Source: Oxalobacter sp. (lineage in GTDB: Bacteria > Pseudomonadota > Gammaproteobacteria > Burkholderiales > Burkholderiaceae_D). Taken from it: a stretch of DNA of 64,000 nt. The notes beneath the pieces were generated by a model. The model did no database searches. It worked only from the letters and a program-made list of their open reading frames with translations, and was not told the DNA's origin. How positions within the stretch are numbered: position 1 is the first letter of the stretch; each line of letters starts with the position of its first letter. Location of the stretch: contig JAEEYE010000009.1 in the NCBI GenBank assembly GCA_016291665.1, positions 19,797 to 83,796 of the forward strand, in the 5' to 3' direction. Positions 49,226 through 58,370 of this stretch are shown here, piece by piece. A program made the position numbers and the translations under genes.

Positions 49226-50350
49226 ATGAAAGCTATTCTGTTACATATATATAACGTAGGTAATTTTTTTTATGGATTGGCTGCTATAAAGACTGTCCAT
49301 AAAGAAATTGGCTATATTGATGTCGTTTTTTGTAATGAAAGTAAAGAGAAGTACGAAATATTGATGTCAATAGTGAAAGATTTTACAGAGATTAGAAAGG
49401 TCATTTTTTATGATAGACAGAAACATAAGAAATTAAGGATTCCATTGACAGGAAGATTCTATCATAAAGTAATGGATAAATTTGGTTTATCTGAGAAATA
49501 TAAGAGAGAGATTTTTGGTGATTCTTGCTACGATGAGATATATTACCAACATGAATTGAATATATATATATCGATATTAAAACACTATTTTAAATCAAAA
49601 CTGGTAATGTATGGGGATGGTTACGGTTTGCTATGGGGGCAGTCAGGAGCATGGTGGAGTAAGCGGGATTCAAGATATTTAGTTCCTGATGAAATTGTTG
49701 CTTTGTTGCCTACCGATATTGTTGGATTTGTTAAGGAACATGGTATTTCGGTAAGTGCTATTAACCCAAATATTGTTTTGAAACTGCTAAGAAGAAATAC
49801 AACTTTGATAGAAAATATTAATGATTTTATATACAAATTTAATCCAAATAATTCAAAAAAAATGGCTGTTATTGCAACGGAGCCATTGACAGAGACTCGG
49901 TTGATGCAATTTTCCGATGAAGTAAGTTTGAATGTTGATTTAATTAAGACATTTGTTGATGTCGGAAGTTTGGTGTTTGTAAAGCCTCATCCTGGTGAAA
50001 ATTTAAATAAAGTTCCTGCATATAGAGAAAAATTGGGAGAGGATTATGAGATTGTTGAATTACCTTATAATTTAAAAATATTACCATTTGAGTTGATGAT
50101 ACCTTTTGTTGATTTTGGAGCTAAGTTTATTCTTCATGGGTCGTTATCTGTTATTTTTAAATATTTATTTAATATTGAATCTGAAGATATTGCTTCTGTT
50201 TATAGCAAGCACAATATGTCTAAGAATTTAAGTGTTGGTCAGTTTGTCTTGGATGCTTTGTACAATAAAATCGATTCATGGAACGGTGTTGGGTTGATTT
50301 ATGATAATAACTTATTAAAGTCAGGTTTTATTTGTGAGAAAATAAATTAA
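49226..50350 (+). CDS. Putative GT-B glycosyltransferase, sialyltransferase-like
   Basis: A 374-residue AT-rich gene that I do not recognise with certainty. Three features recall bacterial sialyl-/polysialyltransferases: an acidic-Gly motif after a strand (LVMYGDGYG, about residue 132), a basic HP motif (VFVKPHPGEN, about 251) and a Ser motif (FILHGSLSVIF, about 304). It directly precedes the pseudaminic-acid genes, so a role in transferring that nonulosonic acid is a reasonable inference. There is no signal peptide or membrane segment. Alternative: another glycan-chain transferase. Confidence 0.55.
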   Translation: MKAILLHIYNVGNFFYGLAAIKTVHKEIGYIDVVFCNESKEKYEILMSIVKDFTEIRKVIFYDRQKHKKLRIPLTGRFYHKVMDKFGLSEKYKREIFGDSCYDEIYYQHELNIYISILKHYFKSKLVMYGDGYGLLWGQSGAWWSKRDSRYLVPDEIVALLPTDIVGFVKEHGISVSAINPNIVLKLLRRNTTLIENINDFIYKFNPNNSKKMAVIATEPLTETRLMQFSDEVSLNVDLIKTFVDVGSLVFVKPHPGENLNKVPAYREKLGEDYEIVELPYNLKILPFELMIPFVDFGAKFILHGSLSVIFKYLFNIESEDIASVYSKHNMSKNLSVGQFVLDALYNKIDSWNGVGLIYDNNLLKSGFICEKIN

Positions 50351-50368
50351 GATTTTTTGGGGTGATTG

Positions 50369-51361
50369 ATGTTAAATAATAAAACAATTTTAATAACTGG
50401 TGGCTCCGGTTCTTTTGGGAAGAAATTTATCCAGATTGTATTAAGTAAATTTCCTGAAGTCAGAAAAATTATTGTTTATTCTCGAGATGAATTCAAGCAG
50501 TTTGAAATGTCGAATATGCCTGAATTCAAACCTTATCAGGAGAAATTACGTTTTTTTATTGGAGATGTCCGAGATAAGGAAAGGATGATGCGGGCATTTG
50601 AAGGAGTTGATTATGTAATTCATGCTGCGGCACTAAAACAGGTGCCAGCATGTGAATATAACCCTTTTGAAGCAATTAAAACGAATGTTTTTGGTGCACA
50701 GAATGTCATCGATTGCGCAATTGATAAAGGGATTAAAAAGGTGGTTGCCCTGTCTACAGATAAGGCGTGCGCTCCTATCAATTTGTATGGTGCAACCAAA
50801 CTCTGTTCTGATAAATTATTTATTGCAGGGAACGCTTACTCTGGAGCTGATGGCACCAGGTTTTCAGTTGTCCGTTATGGTAATGTTGCTGGTTCCCGGG
50901 GATCGGTGATTCCTTTTTTTCAGAAACTGGTCCAAGATGGAGAAAGTTTTTTGCCAATTACAGACTTGAGGATGACACGTTTCTGGCTTAAATTAGAACA
51001 GGCAATTGATATGGTCTTGGAAGCTCTTGAACGTATGCAAGGAGGAGAGTTATATGTTAAGAAAATTCCATCCATGCGTATGCCGGATCTTGCCAAAGCA
51101 ATTGCACCTGAACTTGCTATTAAAGAGGTTGGAATCAGACCTGGTGAAAAAATTCATGAGCAGATGATAACTCAGGAAGATGCCCCGAATACAATCGAAT
51201 TCAAGGATTACTATGTAATTCTACCTCAGATTAGTTTCACTGGAAAAGTATATAGGTATCCTGGATCAAAAGAGGTTCCTGCTGATTTTGAGTATCACTC
51301 TGGAAATAACGACCGTTGGTTGACAGTTGAAGAGATGAGAAATCTTATCGAAGAGATCTGA
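50369..51361 (+). CDS. pseB: UDP-GlcNAc 4,6-dehydratase (inverting), PseB
   Basis: First enzyme of CMP-pseudaminic acid synthesis. 330 residues; short-chain dehydrogenase start TILITGGSGSFGKKF, HAAALKQVPACEYNP, STDKACAPINLYGATK (catalytic Thr/Asp/Lys and Tyr-Lys), and the C-terminal IRPGEKIHEQMI typical of FlaA1/PseB. ATG 50369 has GGGGTG upstream. It is followed one base later by pseC. Confidence 0.92.
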   Translation: MLNNKTILITGGSGSFGKKFIQIVLSKFPEVRKIIVYSRDEFKQFEMSNMPEFKPYQEKLRFFIGDVRDKERMMRAFEGVDYVIHAAALKQVPACEYNPFEAIKTNVFGAQNVIDCAIDKGIKKVVALSTDKACAPINLYGATKLCSDKLFIAGNAYSGADGTRFSVVRYGNVAGSRGSVIPFFQKLVQDGESFLPITDLRMTRFWLKLEQAIDMVLEALERMQGGELYVKKIPSMRMPDLAKAIAPELAIKEVGIRPGEKIHEQMITQEDAPNTIEFKDYYVILPQISFTGKVYRYPGSKEVPADFEYHSGNNDRWLTVEEMRNLIEEI

Positions 51362-51362
51362 T

Positions 51363-52463
51363 ATGAAAATATATAACTATGGTAAACAGAGCATAACTGA
51401 GGATGATATTGCAGAAGTAATTCAGGTTCTCAGGTCTCCTTTTCTAACGACGGGTCCTAAGATACAGGAATTTGAAGCAGCACTTTGTGATTATACTGGT
51501 GCAAAGTATTGTGTTGCAGTGTCAAGTGCAACGGCAGGTCTTCATATTGCATCCTTGGCTTGCGGTCTACAGCCAGGTGATGAGGCTATCACGACACCTA
51601 TTACTTTTCTGTCTAGTGCCAATTGTATTAGTTATACTGGTGCATCAGTCAAATTTGCAGATATTGATCCGTTAACAGCAAATATTGCCCCTGACGAAAT
51701 AGAAAAGAAACTGAGCAGGAAAACTAAGGCTATTATTCCAGTACATTTTGCTGGTCAGAGTTGTGATATGGAGAGAATTTCTTCTGTAGCAAGACGGTAT
51801 AACCTGAAAGTTATAGAAGATTGTGCCCATGCTATTGGATCAACCTATAAGGATACTAGAGTTGGATCATGTCGATATTCAGATATGTCAGTTTTTTCTT
51901 TTCACCCTGTTAAGACAATAACAACGGGTGAAGGAGGGGCTGTCATGACGAATAATGAGGAATTGTATAAAAAACTATTGGCTCTAAGATCACATGGCAT
52001 GCATAAAGAGGGAGATATGCTTAATGACTGGCGTTATGAGATGAGAGAGTTGGGATTCAATTATCGTCTGACAGATATTCAGGCAGCACTAGGGCTTTCA
52101 CAGCTAAGAAAATTGGATATTTTCAAAAAAAGAAGAAGATATATAGTTGACTATTATAATAAAAACCTAGGAATAAGCCATTTAGGCGAAATGGCTTATT
52201 CAGACGCTTGTTTTCACCTTTATCCAATATTGGTTGAAGATAGGCAAGAGTTTTATCACCGCGCAAGGAATGTGGGACTGAACCTTCAGGTTCATTATAT
52301 TCCTGTTCATTTACAACCTTACTATAAAGGGCAGGGATATAATATTGGTGATTTTCCAAATGCAGAGAAGTATTATCAGCACTGTATTTCTTTGCCATTA
52401 TATCCAGATTTGACTGATGAAGATTTATTGGAAATTGTAAGAAGAATTAAAGCAATTTTATGA
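51363..52463 (+). CDS. pseC: UDP-4-amino-4,6-dideoxy-AltNAc transaminase PseC
   Basis: PLP aminotransferase of the DegT/DnrJ fold, second step of the pathway. 366 residues; SPFLTTGP opening, SSATAGLHIA, EDCAHAIGS and the PLP lysine in FHPVKTITTGEGG (Lys184). The combination with pseB and pseF makes this PseC rather than a perosamine synthase. It overlaps pseF by four bases. Confidence 0.92.
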   Translation: MKIYNYGKQSITEDDIAEVIQVLRSPFLTTGPKIQEFEAALCDYTGAKYCVAVSSATAGLHIASLACGLQPGDEAITTPITFLSSANCISYTGASVKFADIDPLTANIAPDEIEKKLSRKTKAIIPVHFAGQSCDMERISSVARRYNLKVIEDCAHAIGSTYKDTRVGSCRYSDMSVFSFHPVKTITTGEGGAVMTNNEELYKKLLALRSHGMHKEGDMLNDWRYEMRELGFNYRLTDIQAALGLSQLRKLDIFKKRRRYIVDYYNKNLGISHLGEMAYSDACFHLYPILVEDRQEFYHRARNVGLNLQVHYIPVHLQPYYKGQGYNIGDFPNAEKYYQHCISLPLYPDLTDEDLLEIVRRIKAIL

Positions 52464-53152
52464 GAAATATTGCGATAATTACAGCTCGTGGAGGTAGTAA
52501 AAGGATTCCTAGAAAAAATATTAGGGATTTTATGGGGAAGCCGATGCTTTCTTATGCTATTAAAGCAGCTAAAGAGTCAGCTATTTTTGATGAAATTATG
52601 GTATCGACTGATGATTTTGAAATCGCAGAAATAGCAAGAAAATTTGGTGCAACTGTTCCCTTTATGAGAAGCGAAAAGAATTCGGATGATTTCTCAACAA
52701 CATATGATGTCCTTGAAGAGGTTCTATGGGAATACAAAAGTCGTGGGAGTGTATTTGAGTATCTAGCCTGTATTTATCCATGTGTACCATTCCTAACAGG
52801 AAAAATACTCAATGGCGCATTCACTATTTTTAAGGATAAAAAGGTAGATGCTCTTGTACCTGTTGTCCGTTATTCCTTTCCAATACAAAGGGCGTTTAGA
52901 GTCAATAATGATGGTCTTTTGGAGTACCGGGAACCTCAGAATATACTGAAAAGATCGCAAGATCTTGAGCCAATGTTTCATGATGTTGGAATGTTTTATT
53001 TTGCAAAAGTATCCAGTTTACTGGGCAATAAAGCATTGGTATCTGGTGATGTTGCATATTTTGAAATGCATGAATCACAAATACAAGACATTGATACTGA
53101 GTCCGACTGGAAAATGATGGAATTAAAATATAGGATATTAAATGAAATATAA
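52460..53152 (+). CDS. pseF: CMP-pseudaminic acid cytidylyltransferase PseF
   Basis: Activates pseudaminic acid with CTP, the last pathway step. 230 residues; AIITARGGSKRIPRKNI, VSTDDFEIAEIA, and the PseF-type RSQDLEPMFHDVGMFYF stretch. CMP-sialate synthetases (NeuA) and LegF lack that last motif. The stop lies inside the next gene (11-bp overlap). Confidence 0.9.
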   Translation: MRNIAIITARGGSKRIPRKNIRDFMGKPMLSYAIKAAKESAIFDEIMVSTDDFEIAEIARKFGATVPFMRSEKNSDDFSTTYDVLEEVLWEYKSRGSVFEYLACIYPCVPFLTGKILNGAFTIFKDKKVDALVPVVRYSFPIQRAFRVNNDGLLEYREPQNILKRSQDLEPMFHDVGMFYFAKVSSLLGNKALVSGDVAYFEMHESQIQDIDTESDWKMMELKYRILNEI

Positions 53153-53912
53153 ACTTGGTCTGAAACTATGGTCAACAAATATTGGAAATTATTATGAGGA
53201 AGCAAAAAGGTTATATCGAAAAGAGTTGTTTGATTATATAGAACTTTATGTTGTTCCAGGAACAGAAGAGACAATTTCAAAATGGCGAAAAATAGGTATT
53301 CCTTTTGGTATTCATTGTCCGCATTTTGCACATGGCTTTAATCTTGCAAAAGTGGAAAAGAAAGAAAGCAATTCCAAAATATATATGGAAGTTAAAAAGT
53401 TTGCCGATTTATTGGATGCAAAATATATTATTTTTCATGGTGGGATAGATGGCGAAATAGAGGAGACAGCAAAGCAATTAGCATCTTTCCATGAGCCAAG
53501 GGCATTGCTTGAAAATAAACCTTACGTTGCATTACCGAATAAAATGGGTGGGCAGTTTTGCAGGGGGTACAATTTTGATGAAGTTAAATTAGTCAAGGAA
53601 ATTTCTGGATGTGGATTTTGCTTAGATTTTGGTCATGCTGTGTGCGCTGCAAATTCGCAGAATCGTAATCATATTTCTTATATTGATGAGTTGATGCAAA
53701 TGAAACCAGATATGTTTCATTTAACAGATTTGCTTGATGTTCAATCTCCTTACGATTCACATTTGCATTTGGGGAAGGGGCAATTAGATATCGAAAAAAT
53801 GTTAAGTTTTATCAGTGATGGTAATTGTATAACTGTTGAAACTGTTAAAGATTCAAAAGAGAACTTAGATGACTTTGCGGAGGATATGGAATGGCTGTCG
53901 AATATTTCATAA
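53142..53912 (+). CDS. TIM-barrel metal-dependent protein (endonuclease IV/xylose isomerase-like), candidate PseG replacement
   Basis: 256 residues. Motifs follow the AP-endonuclease-2 fold, with likely metal ligands: HCPHFAH (His58, His61), IIFHGG (His99), LLENKP (Glu124), CLDFGHA (Asp162, His165), MFHLTD (His193), DSHLHLGKG (Asp205, His207, His209) and VETVKD (Glu233). It overlaps pseF by 11 bp and the following gene by 22 bp, so it belongs to the pathway operon. The expected UDP-sugar hydrolase PseG (a GT-B-type protein) is missing, and this gene fills its place. A hydrolytic metal enzyme could do that step; this is inference. Confidence 0.75.
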   Translation: MKYKLGLKLWSTNIGNYYEEAKRLYRKELFDYIELYVVPGTEETISKWRKIGIPFGIHCPHFAHGFNLAKVEKKESNSKIYMEVKKFADLLDAKYIIFHGGIDGEIEETAKQLASFHEPRALLENKPYVALPNKMGGQFCRGYNFDEVKLVKEISGCGFCLDFGHAVCAANSQNRNHISYIDELMQMKPDMFHLTDLLDVQSPYDSHLHLGKGQLDIEKMLSFISDGNCITVETVKDSKENLDDFAEDMEWLSNIS

Positions 53913-55336
53913 AGGAAGCAACTCTATCAGATATGGAAGATATCTTCCATTTATCTAATGATTCTTTGGTTCGTAAAAATTCTAGAAATACTGATTTGAT
54001 TCAATGGGTAGATCATGTCAAATGGTTTTCTTCCCGTATCCGCTCTTCAGATCCATATTATGTTGTGCGTGAAATAACAGGGCAATTGATAGCGCAGGTT
54101 CGATTCGATTCTGGAGATAAAAATATAATTTCTATTAGCATAAAGGCTGAATATCGGGGAAAAGGTTTAAGTGTTCCAATTATTCTGAACTGTACAAAGA
54201 AATCCAAGTTAAATAATATATTGGCTTATATAAAAAAAGATAATATTGCTTCTCAAAAAGCTTTTTCAAAGGCAGGATATAATTTTATTTCTGAAGATCC
54301 TGAATATAAAATTTATAAATTTATAAATGATTTTGTATATGTGATTGCTGAAATGTCTGCTAACCATTGTGGCAATAAATCACTGGCAAAGGATATTATT
54401 TCGGCTGCAAAGGAGTCAGGTGCAAATGCAATCAAAATTCAGACGTATAAACCTGATACGATGACAATTGATTGTAAATCTGATTTATTTACTGTTAAGG
54501 GGGGGACGCTTTGGGATAATAAATATCTTTATGATTTGTATGCCGAAGCTTTCACGCCTTGGGAATGGCAGGCAGACCTAAAAGATTACGCTGATAGTAT
54601 TGGTATTGATTTCTTTTCTACCCCATTTGATACGACAGCAGTTGATTTTCTAGAGAAGTTAAAAGTTAAAAAATACAAAATTGCTTCTTTTGAAGCTATA
54701 GATTATCCATTTGTTAAATATGTTGCTTCTTGTCAGAAACCAATGATTATCTCAACAGGCATTTCATCTTTTGACGAGATTCAAGATGTTATAAATTTAT
54801 GCAAATCTGTTGGTAACAATGATATCACGCTTTTGAAATGTACTTCTGCATATCCAGCAAAGTTGGAAGATATGAACCTGAGTACAATAACAGATATGTA
54901 CGAGAAGTTTGGTTCGCAGGGTGTAAAAATTGGATTGTCAGACCATACATTGGGAATTGAAGCCCCGATTATTGCAGTTTCACTTGGTGCGACAGTTATT
55001 GAAAAACATTTTACCCTTGACCGTTCTTTGGGAGGAGCTGATGCGGCATTCTCTTTAAATGTTGATGAATTTTCCTCGATGGTGAAATCTATACGTAATG
55101 CTGAGAAGTTATTGGGTAAGACAGACTATAGTGTAAACGTTAATAATAGAATATTTGCCCGTTCTTTATTCGTTGTAAAAGATATTAATAAGGGTGAGGT
55201 TTTGACTGAAGAAAATATCCGGTCAATTAGACCAGGGTATGGATTGCATCCTAAAAATTATAATTTGGTAATTGGTAAGAAAGCTTCTAAGTTTTTGGCG
55301 CGTGGAAAACCATTGGAGCAGAGTGACTTTTATTGA
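53891..55336 (+). CDS. pseI: Fused GNAT acetyltransferase (PseH-like) and pseudaminic acid synthase (PseI)
   Basis: 481 residues with three parts. Residues 1-145 form a GNAT acetyltransferase (acetyl-CoA loop YRGKG at 88-92; the late NIASQKAFSKAGY helix). Residues about 149-400 form the NeuB-type synthase (YVIAEMSANHCGN, AIKIQTYKPDTMT, FFSTPFD, MIISTGIS, GLSDHTLG, EKHFTLDR). Residues about 420-481 form the SAF antifreeze-like domain. PseH acetylates the 4-amino group and PseI condenses the free sugar with phosphoenolpyruvate; here both sit in one chain. I see no stop or frameshift at the junction (residues 143-150). Confidence 0.88.
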   Translation: MAVEYFIKEATLSDMEDIFHLSNDSLVRKNSRNTDLIQWVDHVKWFSSRIRSSDPYYVVREITGQLIAQVRFDSGDKNIISISIKAEYRGKGLSVPIILNCTKKSKLNNILAYIKKDNIASQKAFSKAGYNFISEDPEYKIYKFINDFVYVIAEMSANHCGNKSLAKDIISAAKESGANAIKIQTYKPDTMTIDCKSDLFTVKGGTLWDNKYLYDLYAEAFTPWEWQADLKDYADSIGIDFFSTPFDTTAVDFLEKLKVKKYKIASFEAIDYPFVKYVASCQKPMIISTGISSFDEIQDVINLCKSVGNNDITLLKCTSAYPAKLEDMNLSTITDMYEKFGSQGVKIGLSDHTLGIEAPIIAVSLGATVIEKHFTLDRSLGGADAAFSLNVDEFSSMVKSIRNAEKLLGKTDYSVNVNNRIFARSLFVVKDINKGEVLTEENIRSIRPGYGLHPKNYNLVIGKKASKFLARGKPLEQSDFY

Positions 55337-55491
55337 TTTTTTAATTTTCTAAGCTGTTTATTTTTTGACTGTGTTAAAATATTGATATTGCTTGATTTAT
55401 AAATAACAGAAAAATTTAAGAAGACATTGATTTCTTTTATTAAAATTCCGATACCTAAAATCCGCTACCAGTTTTGTTTTATAATGATATC

Positions 55492-56310
55492 ATGTTGATT
55501 TTGAGAGAACCTTTCTCTTCACTGTGGAAAGATAAGAATCCCTTCGATGAAGTCGAAAAGATTTCAGGACAAGTTTTCCGTGAATTGGAAACACGGCGGA
55601 CACTGCGTTTTGAAGTTGATGGTGAAAGATTCTTTCTGAAGTTGCATCATGGTATTCAATTCAAGGAGGTTCTGAAGAGTTGGATTCGTTTTAGAGCCCC
55701 TGTTATGGGAGCAGATCGGGAGTGGGTAGCTATTCACCGTCTTGCAGAATGTGGTGTTGATACTATGGAAGGTGTTGCTTATGGTTTTCAGGAAGAAGGC
55801 AATCCCCTTAAAAGAGCATCTTTCATCATCACAAAAGATCTTGGCAATACAATTAATATACATGATTTTTTATGTGCGTCGTTGAAACCATCCCCTTCAG
55901 TGAAGCGTTTGGTGATTCGCAGAATGGCACAGATGGTCCGTCGGATGCATGATTGTGGAATCAATCATCGTGACTGTTATCTGGCACATTTTTTGTTGAG
56001 CCTCCCATTTGATGTCATTTATGGTAAAGATGAAGACCTCAAGATTTCTATAATTGATCTCCACCGGGCTCAAGTGCGTAATAAAGTGCCAACTCGCTGG
56101 CGTGATAAAGACTTGATTGGATTGCTGTTTTCAGCAAGGGAATTGAAGGAAGTGTCTTTTCGGGATGTCTACCGTTTTATGAAAGAATATTTTCAGATGC
56201 CCTTGCGTGAAGTTCTTCGTACGGAATCTGCCTTGGTTGGCTCTGCGAAAAAGCGGATTGCGCGCATGGAACATCATCAAGAAAATCTTAAGAAGAAACG
56301 TCACGTATAA
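55492..56310 (+). CDS. waaP: LPS core heptose(I) kinase WaaP
   Basis: Phosphorylates inner-core heptose I. 272 residues; FRELETRRTLRFEVDGERFFLK (nucleotide lysine), PVMGADREW, INHRDCYLAHFLL (kinase catalytic HRD) and IIDLHRAQVRNKVPTRWRDKDLIGL. ATG 55492 is preceded by TATAAT at 55480-55485, only six bases away, and no ribosome-binding site, so a leaderless transcript is possible. Composition returns toward the chromosomal average here. Confidence 0.93.
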   Translation: MLILREPFSSLWKDKNPFDEVEKISGQVFRELETRRTLRFEVDGERFFLKLHHGIQFKEVLKSWIRFRAPVMGADREWVAIHRLAECGVDTMEGVAYGFQEEGNPLKRASFIITKDLGNTINIHDFLCASLKPSPSVKRLVIRRMAQMVRRMHDCGINHRDCYLAHFLLSLPFDVIYGKDEDLKISIIDLHRAQVRNKVPTRWRDKDLIGLLFSARELKEVSFRDVYRFMKEYFQMPLREVLRTESALVGSAKKRIARMEHHQENLKKKRHV

Positions 56311-56375
56311 TATTCTATTTGGAATGCCTTAATACTAAAAGTTATAGGTAAGGATGTAAAGGTTCAAGTGTTGCA

Positions 56376-57263
56376 ATGAAGTGTTATCTCGTCAATTTGG
56401 ATAAGACACCAGACAGACTGGCTTTTATCGAAGAGCAGTTTGATTACCTGCTGGCAGGTGTACCTGAAGGCAGTATGGAACTTGTCCGTGTCAGTGCTGT
56501 GGATGCTGCAGAATTGGATGAGCAGACCATTGCGAAGTATTATGAAAAAGACCACTATTCCTTTAATGCCCGTTTCTTTCCGAATGTGCTGTCAGCAAGT
56601 GGCATGACAAGGGGGGAAATCGCCTGTTTCTTGAGTCACCGGAAATGCTGGCAGAAGATTGTGGAAGCACGGGAAGATTACGCCGTTGTCTTGGAAGATG
56701 ACATTATCTTTTCAGATACGGCCGGTCAATTCTTCAGCGAGACAGCATGGATACCGGAAGATGCAGATATCATCAAACTTGAGGTGCTGACCAGGAAAAT
56801 CATCACAGGAATCGAACCTGTTACACAGTTTCAAGGTAAAGAGATTCTAAGGCTCTATTCATCCAGTCTAGGGACTGCCGCTTATGTCATTTCCAGAAAA
56901 ACCGCTGAGAAGCTGTTGCAGATGACAGAAAGGTTTTTTATCCCTGTTGACCATTTTATGTTCAGCACATTTTTTCCTTATTTCTATGAGTTCATCTGCT
57001 ATCAGGTTGTGACGGCTGTCTGTATTCAAGACATCGAGTTCAGGGGGAGTCGATGCGTCTATAGAAGCACCATTCATACCGAAAAGGAAAAATTCTCACG
57101 CCGGATAAGAAAATTGATGGGAACAGGGGCAAAGGTCAAACGGGAATTGATTCGGATTTTCCTTCAGATAAAGAGCCGGTTTGGACTCAGGAAAAAAGTA
57201 CTGAACTTTTTTAATTCTAAAGAAGCTTTCATTTTCAGGAAGAAAGAAAACAGCGAGTTGTAA
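56376..57263 (+). CDS. Family 25 glycosyltransferase (LPS type)
   Basis: 295 residues; family features are the YLVNLDKTPDR opening, GEIACFLSHRKCW, VLEDDI and the late PVDHFMF region. GT25 enzymes add galactose or glucose to LPS core or lipooligosaccharide, consistent with the neighbouring waaP. The C-terminal 70 residues are strongly basic and could bind membrane. It is 65 bp after waaP on the same strand. Confidence 0.87.
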   Translation: MKCYLVNLDKTPDRLAFIEEQFDYLLAGVPEGSMELVRVSAVDAAELDEQTIAKYYEKDHYSFNARFFPNVLSASGMTRGEIACFLSHRKCWQKIVEAREDYAVVLEDDIIFSDTAGQFFSETAWIPEDADIIKLEVLTRKIITGIEPVTQFQGKEILRLYSSSLGTAAYVISRKTAEKLLQMTERFFIPVDHFMFSTFFPYFYEFICYQVVTAVCIQDIEFRGSRCVYRSTIHTEKEKFSRRIRKLMGTGAKVKRELIRIFLQIKSRFGLRKKVLNFFNSKEAFIFRKKENSEL

Positions 57264-57267
57264 TCCG

Positions 57268-58356
57268 CTACAATTTGTCCCGCATTTTTTTCTGCTGCAG
57301 ATATGCAAAACGTCTAGCCAGCCTCGATTTTCCAAATCCCAGGAGAGATTGCAGTTTCGCTTTATGCATGGTTCCTTTTGAGAAGGGGATGATACTGGCC
57401 TGATAGAATCCTTCTGGGTCATCGATGATCCAACGCAGGATGAATTTTTCAAGATCCGTCAGATAAGGGTTCTGCCAAAGCGCGTCACCTTCCTGTAGGT
57501 ATTCTTTGCGGAACTGCTGCAGGAAATCTTTCCGTAGAGAAGCTTCCAAGCGCCAGAAATTCCAATCATATTTGTCGAACTTGAATTTATCCTTCAGTTG
57601 CCATAACTGCTGGTCATCAGGGTAATCTGCCTTTAAAAGCCGTTCCACTTCAGCACATTCATCACAGATGCAGAACACCTTTCCCTTGCTGTTGATGGAA
57701 GAAGTCTCATTGTCCTGACGGTAGTAGACAAAGGCATCATCCAGAAAGACTGCCCGTTTCGCATACAGCCAGATTTTGAACGTGAAAGCAGCATCCTGAT
57801 AAGAAGCCCCTGGAGTTTCCAAGAAGGCAATCCTGTTTTTCCGGATGAAATCCGTTTTGTAAATGGCTGACCAGACCGTCGGCATTGTGACATAAAGTGT
57901 CGGATAATCTTTTGCACTGATAGGTTTATTTTTTGCAAACCGTTTCAGCAGATTTGCTTTCTCAGAGTGCTCAGACGGTATTGACCAATAACGGTAGAAA
58001 TTTGATTTGACGATATCTGCATCATGCTCAACTGCCTTGGCATAAAGCCGCTCAAACATCTCAGGCTTGATGAAATCGTCCGATTCAATGATGCCGAGAT
58101 ACTGGCCTTTTGCAGCGGAGAATCCAATGTTGACAGCTTTTCCATAGCCGCCATTCGGTTGATGCATGACTTGGATACGGCTGTCTTTTGCCGCATAGTC
58201 ATCGCATAGGGTTCCAGAACTGTCTGTGGAACCATCATCCACAAGAATGATTTCAATATCCTGAAGTGTCTGGGCAAGAATGCTGTCTAGGCATTGATCC
58301 AGATACCGTTCAACGTTATAGACAGGGACAATAATGGAAACCTTGGGTTGAGACAT
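57268..58356 (-). CDS. Family 2 glycosyltransferase
   Basis: 362 residues from ATG 58356. GT-A signatures KVSIIVPVYNVERYL, VDDGSTDSSG, GYGKAVNIGFSAAKG and the metal motif ESDDF. The mid-region CICDEC and YYRQDNETSS resemble glycosyltransferases of capsule loci. It ends in a basic LLGFGKSRLARRFAYLQQKK tail. It converges on the GT25 gene with a 4-bp gap. Its start is only 15 bp after the terminator of the upstream rfbA copy, and no ribosome-binding site is seen. Confidence 0.85.
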   Translation of the reverse strand: MSQPKVSIIVPVYNVERYLDQCLDSILAQTLQDIEIILVDDGSTDSSGTLCDDYAAKDSRIQVMHQPNGGYGKAVNIGFSAAKGQYLGIIESDDFIKPEMFERLYAKAVEHDADIVKSNFYRYWSIPSEHSEKANLLKRFAKNKPISAKDYPTLYVTMPTVWSAIYKTDFIRKNRIAFLETPGASYQDAAFTFKIWLYAKRAVFLDDAFVYYRQDNETSSINSKGKVFCICDECAEVERLLKADYPDDQQLWQLKDKFKFDKYDWNFWRLEASLRKDFLQQFRKEYLQEGDALWQNPYLTDLEKFILRWIIDDPEGFYQASIIPFSKGTMHKAKLQSLLGFGKSRLARRFAYLQQKKMRDKL

Positions 58357-58370
58357 GGAAACAGGCAACA

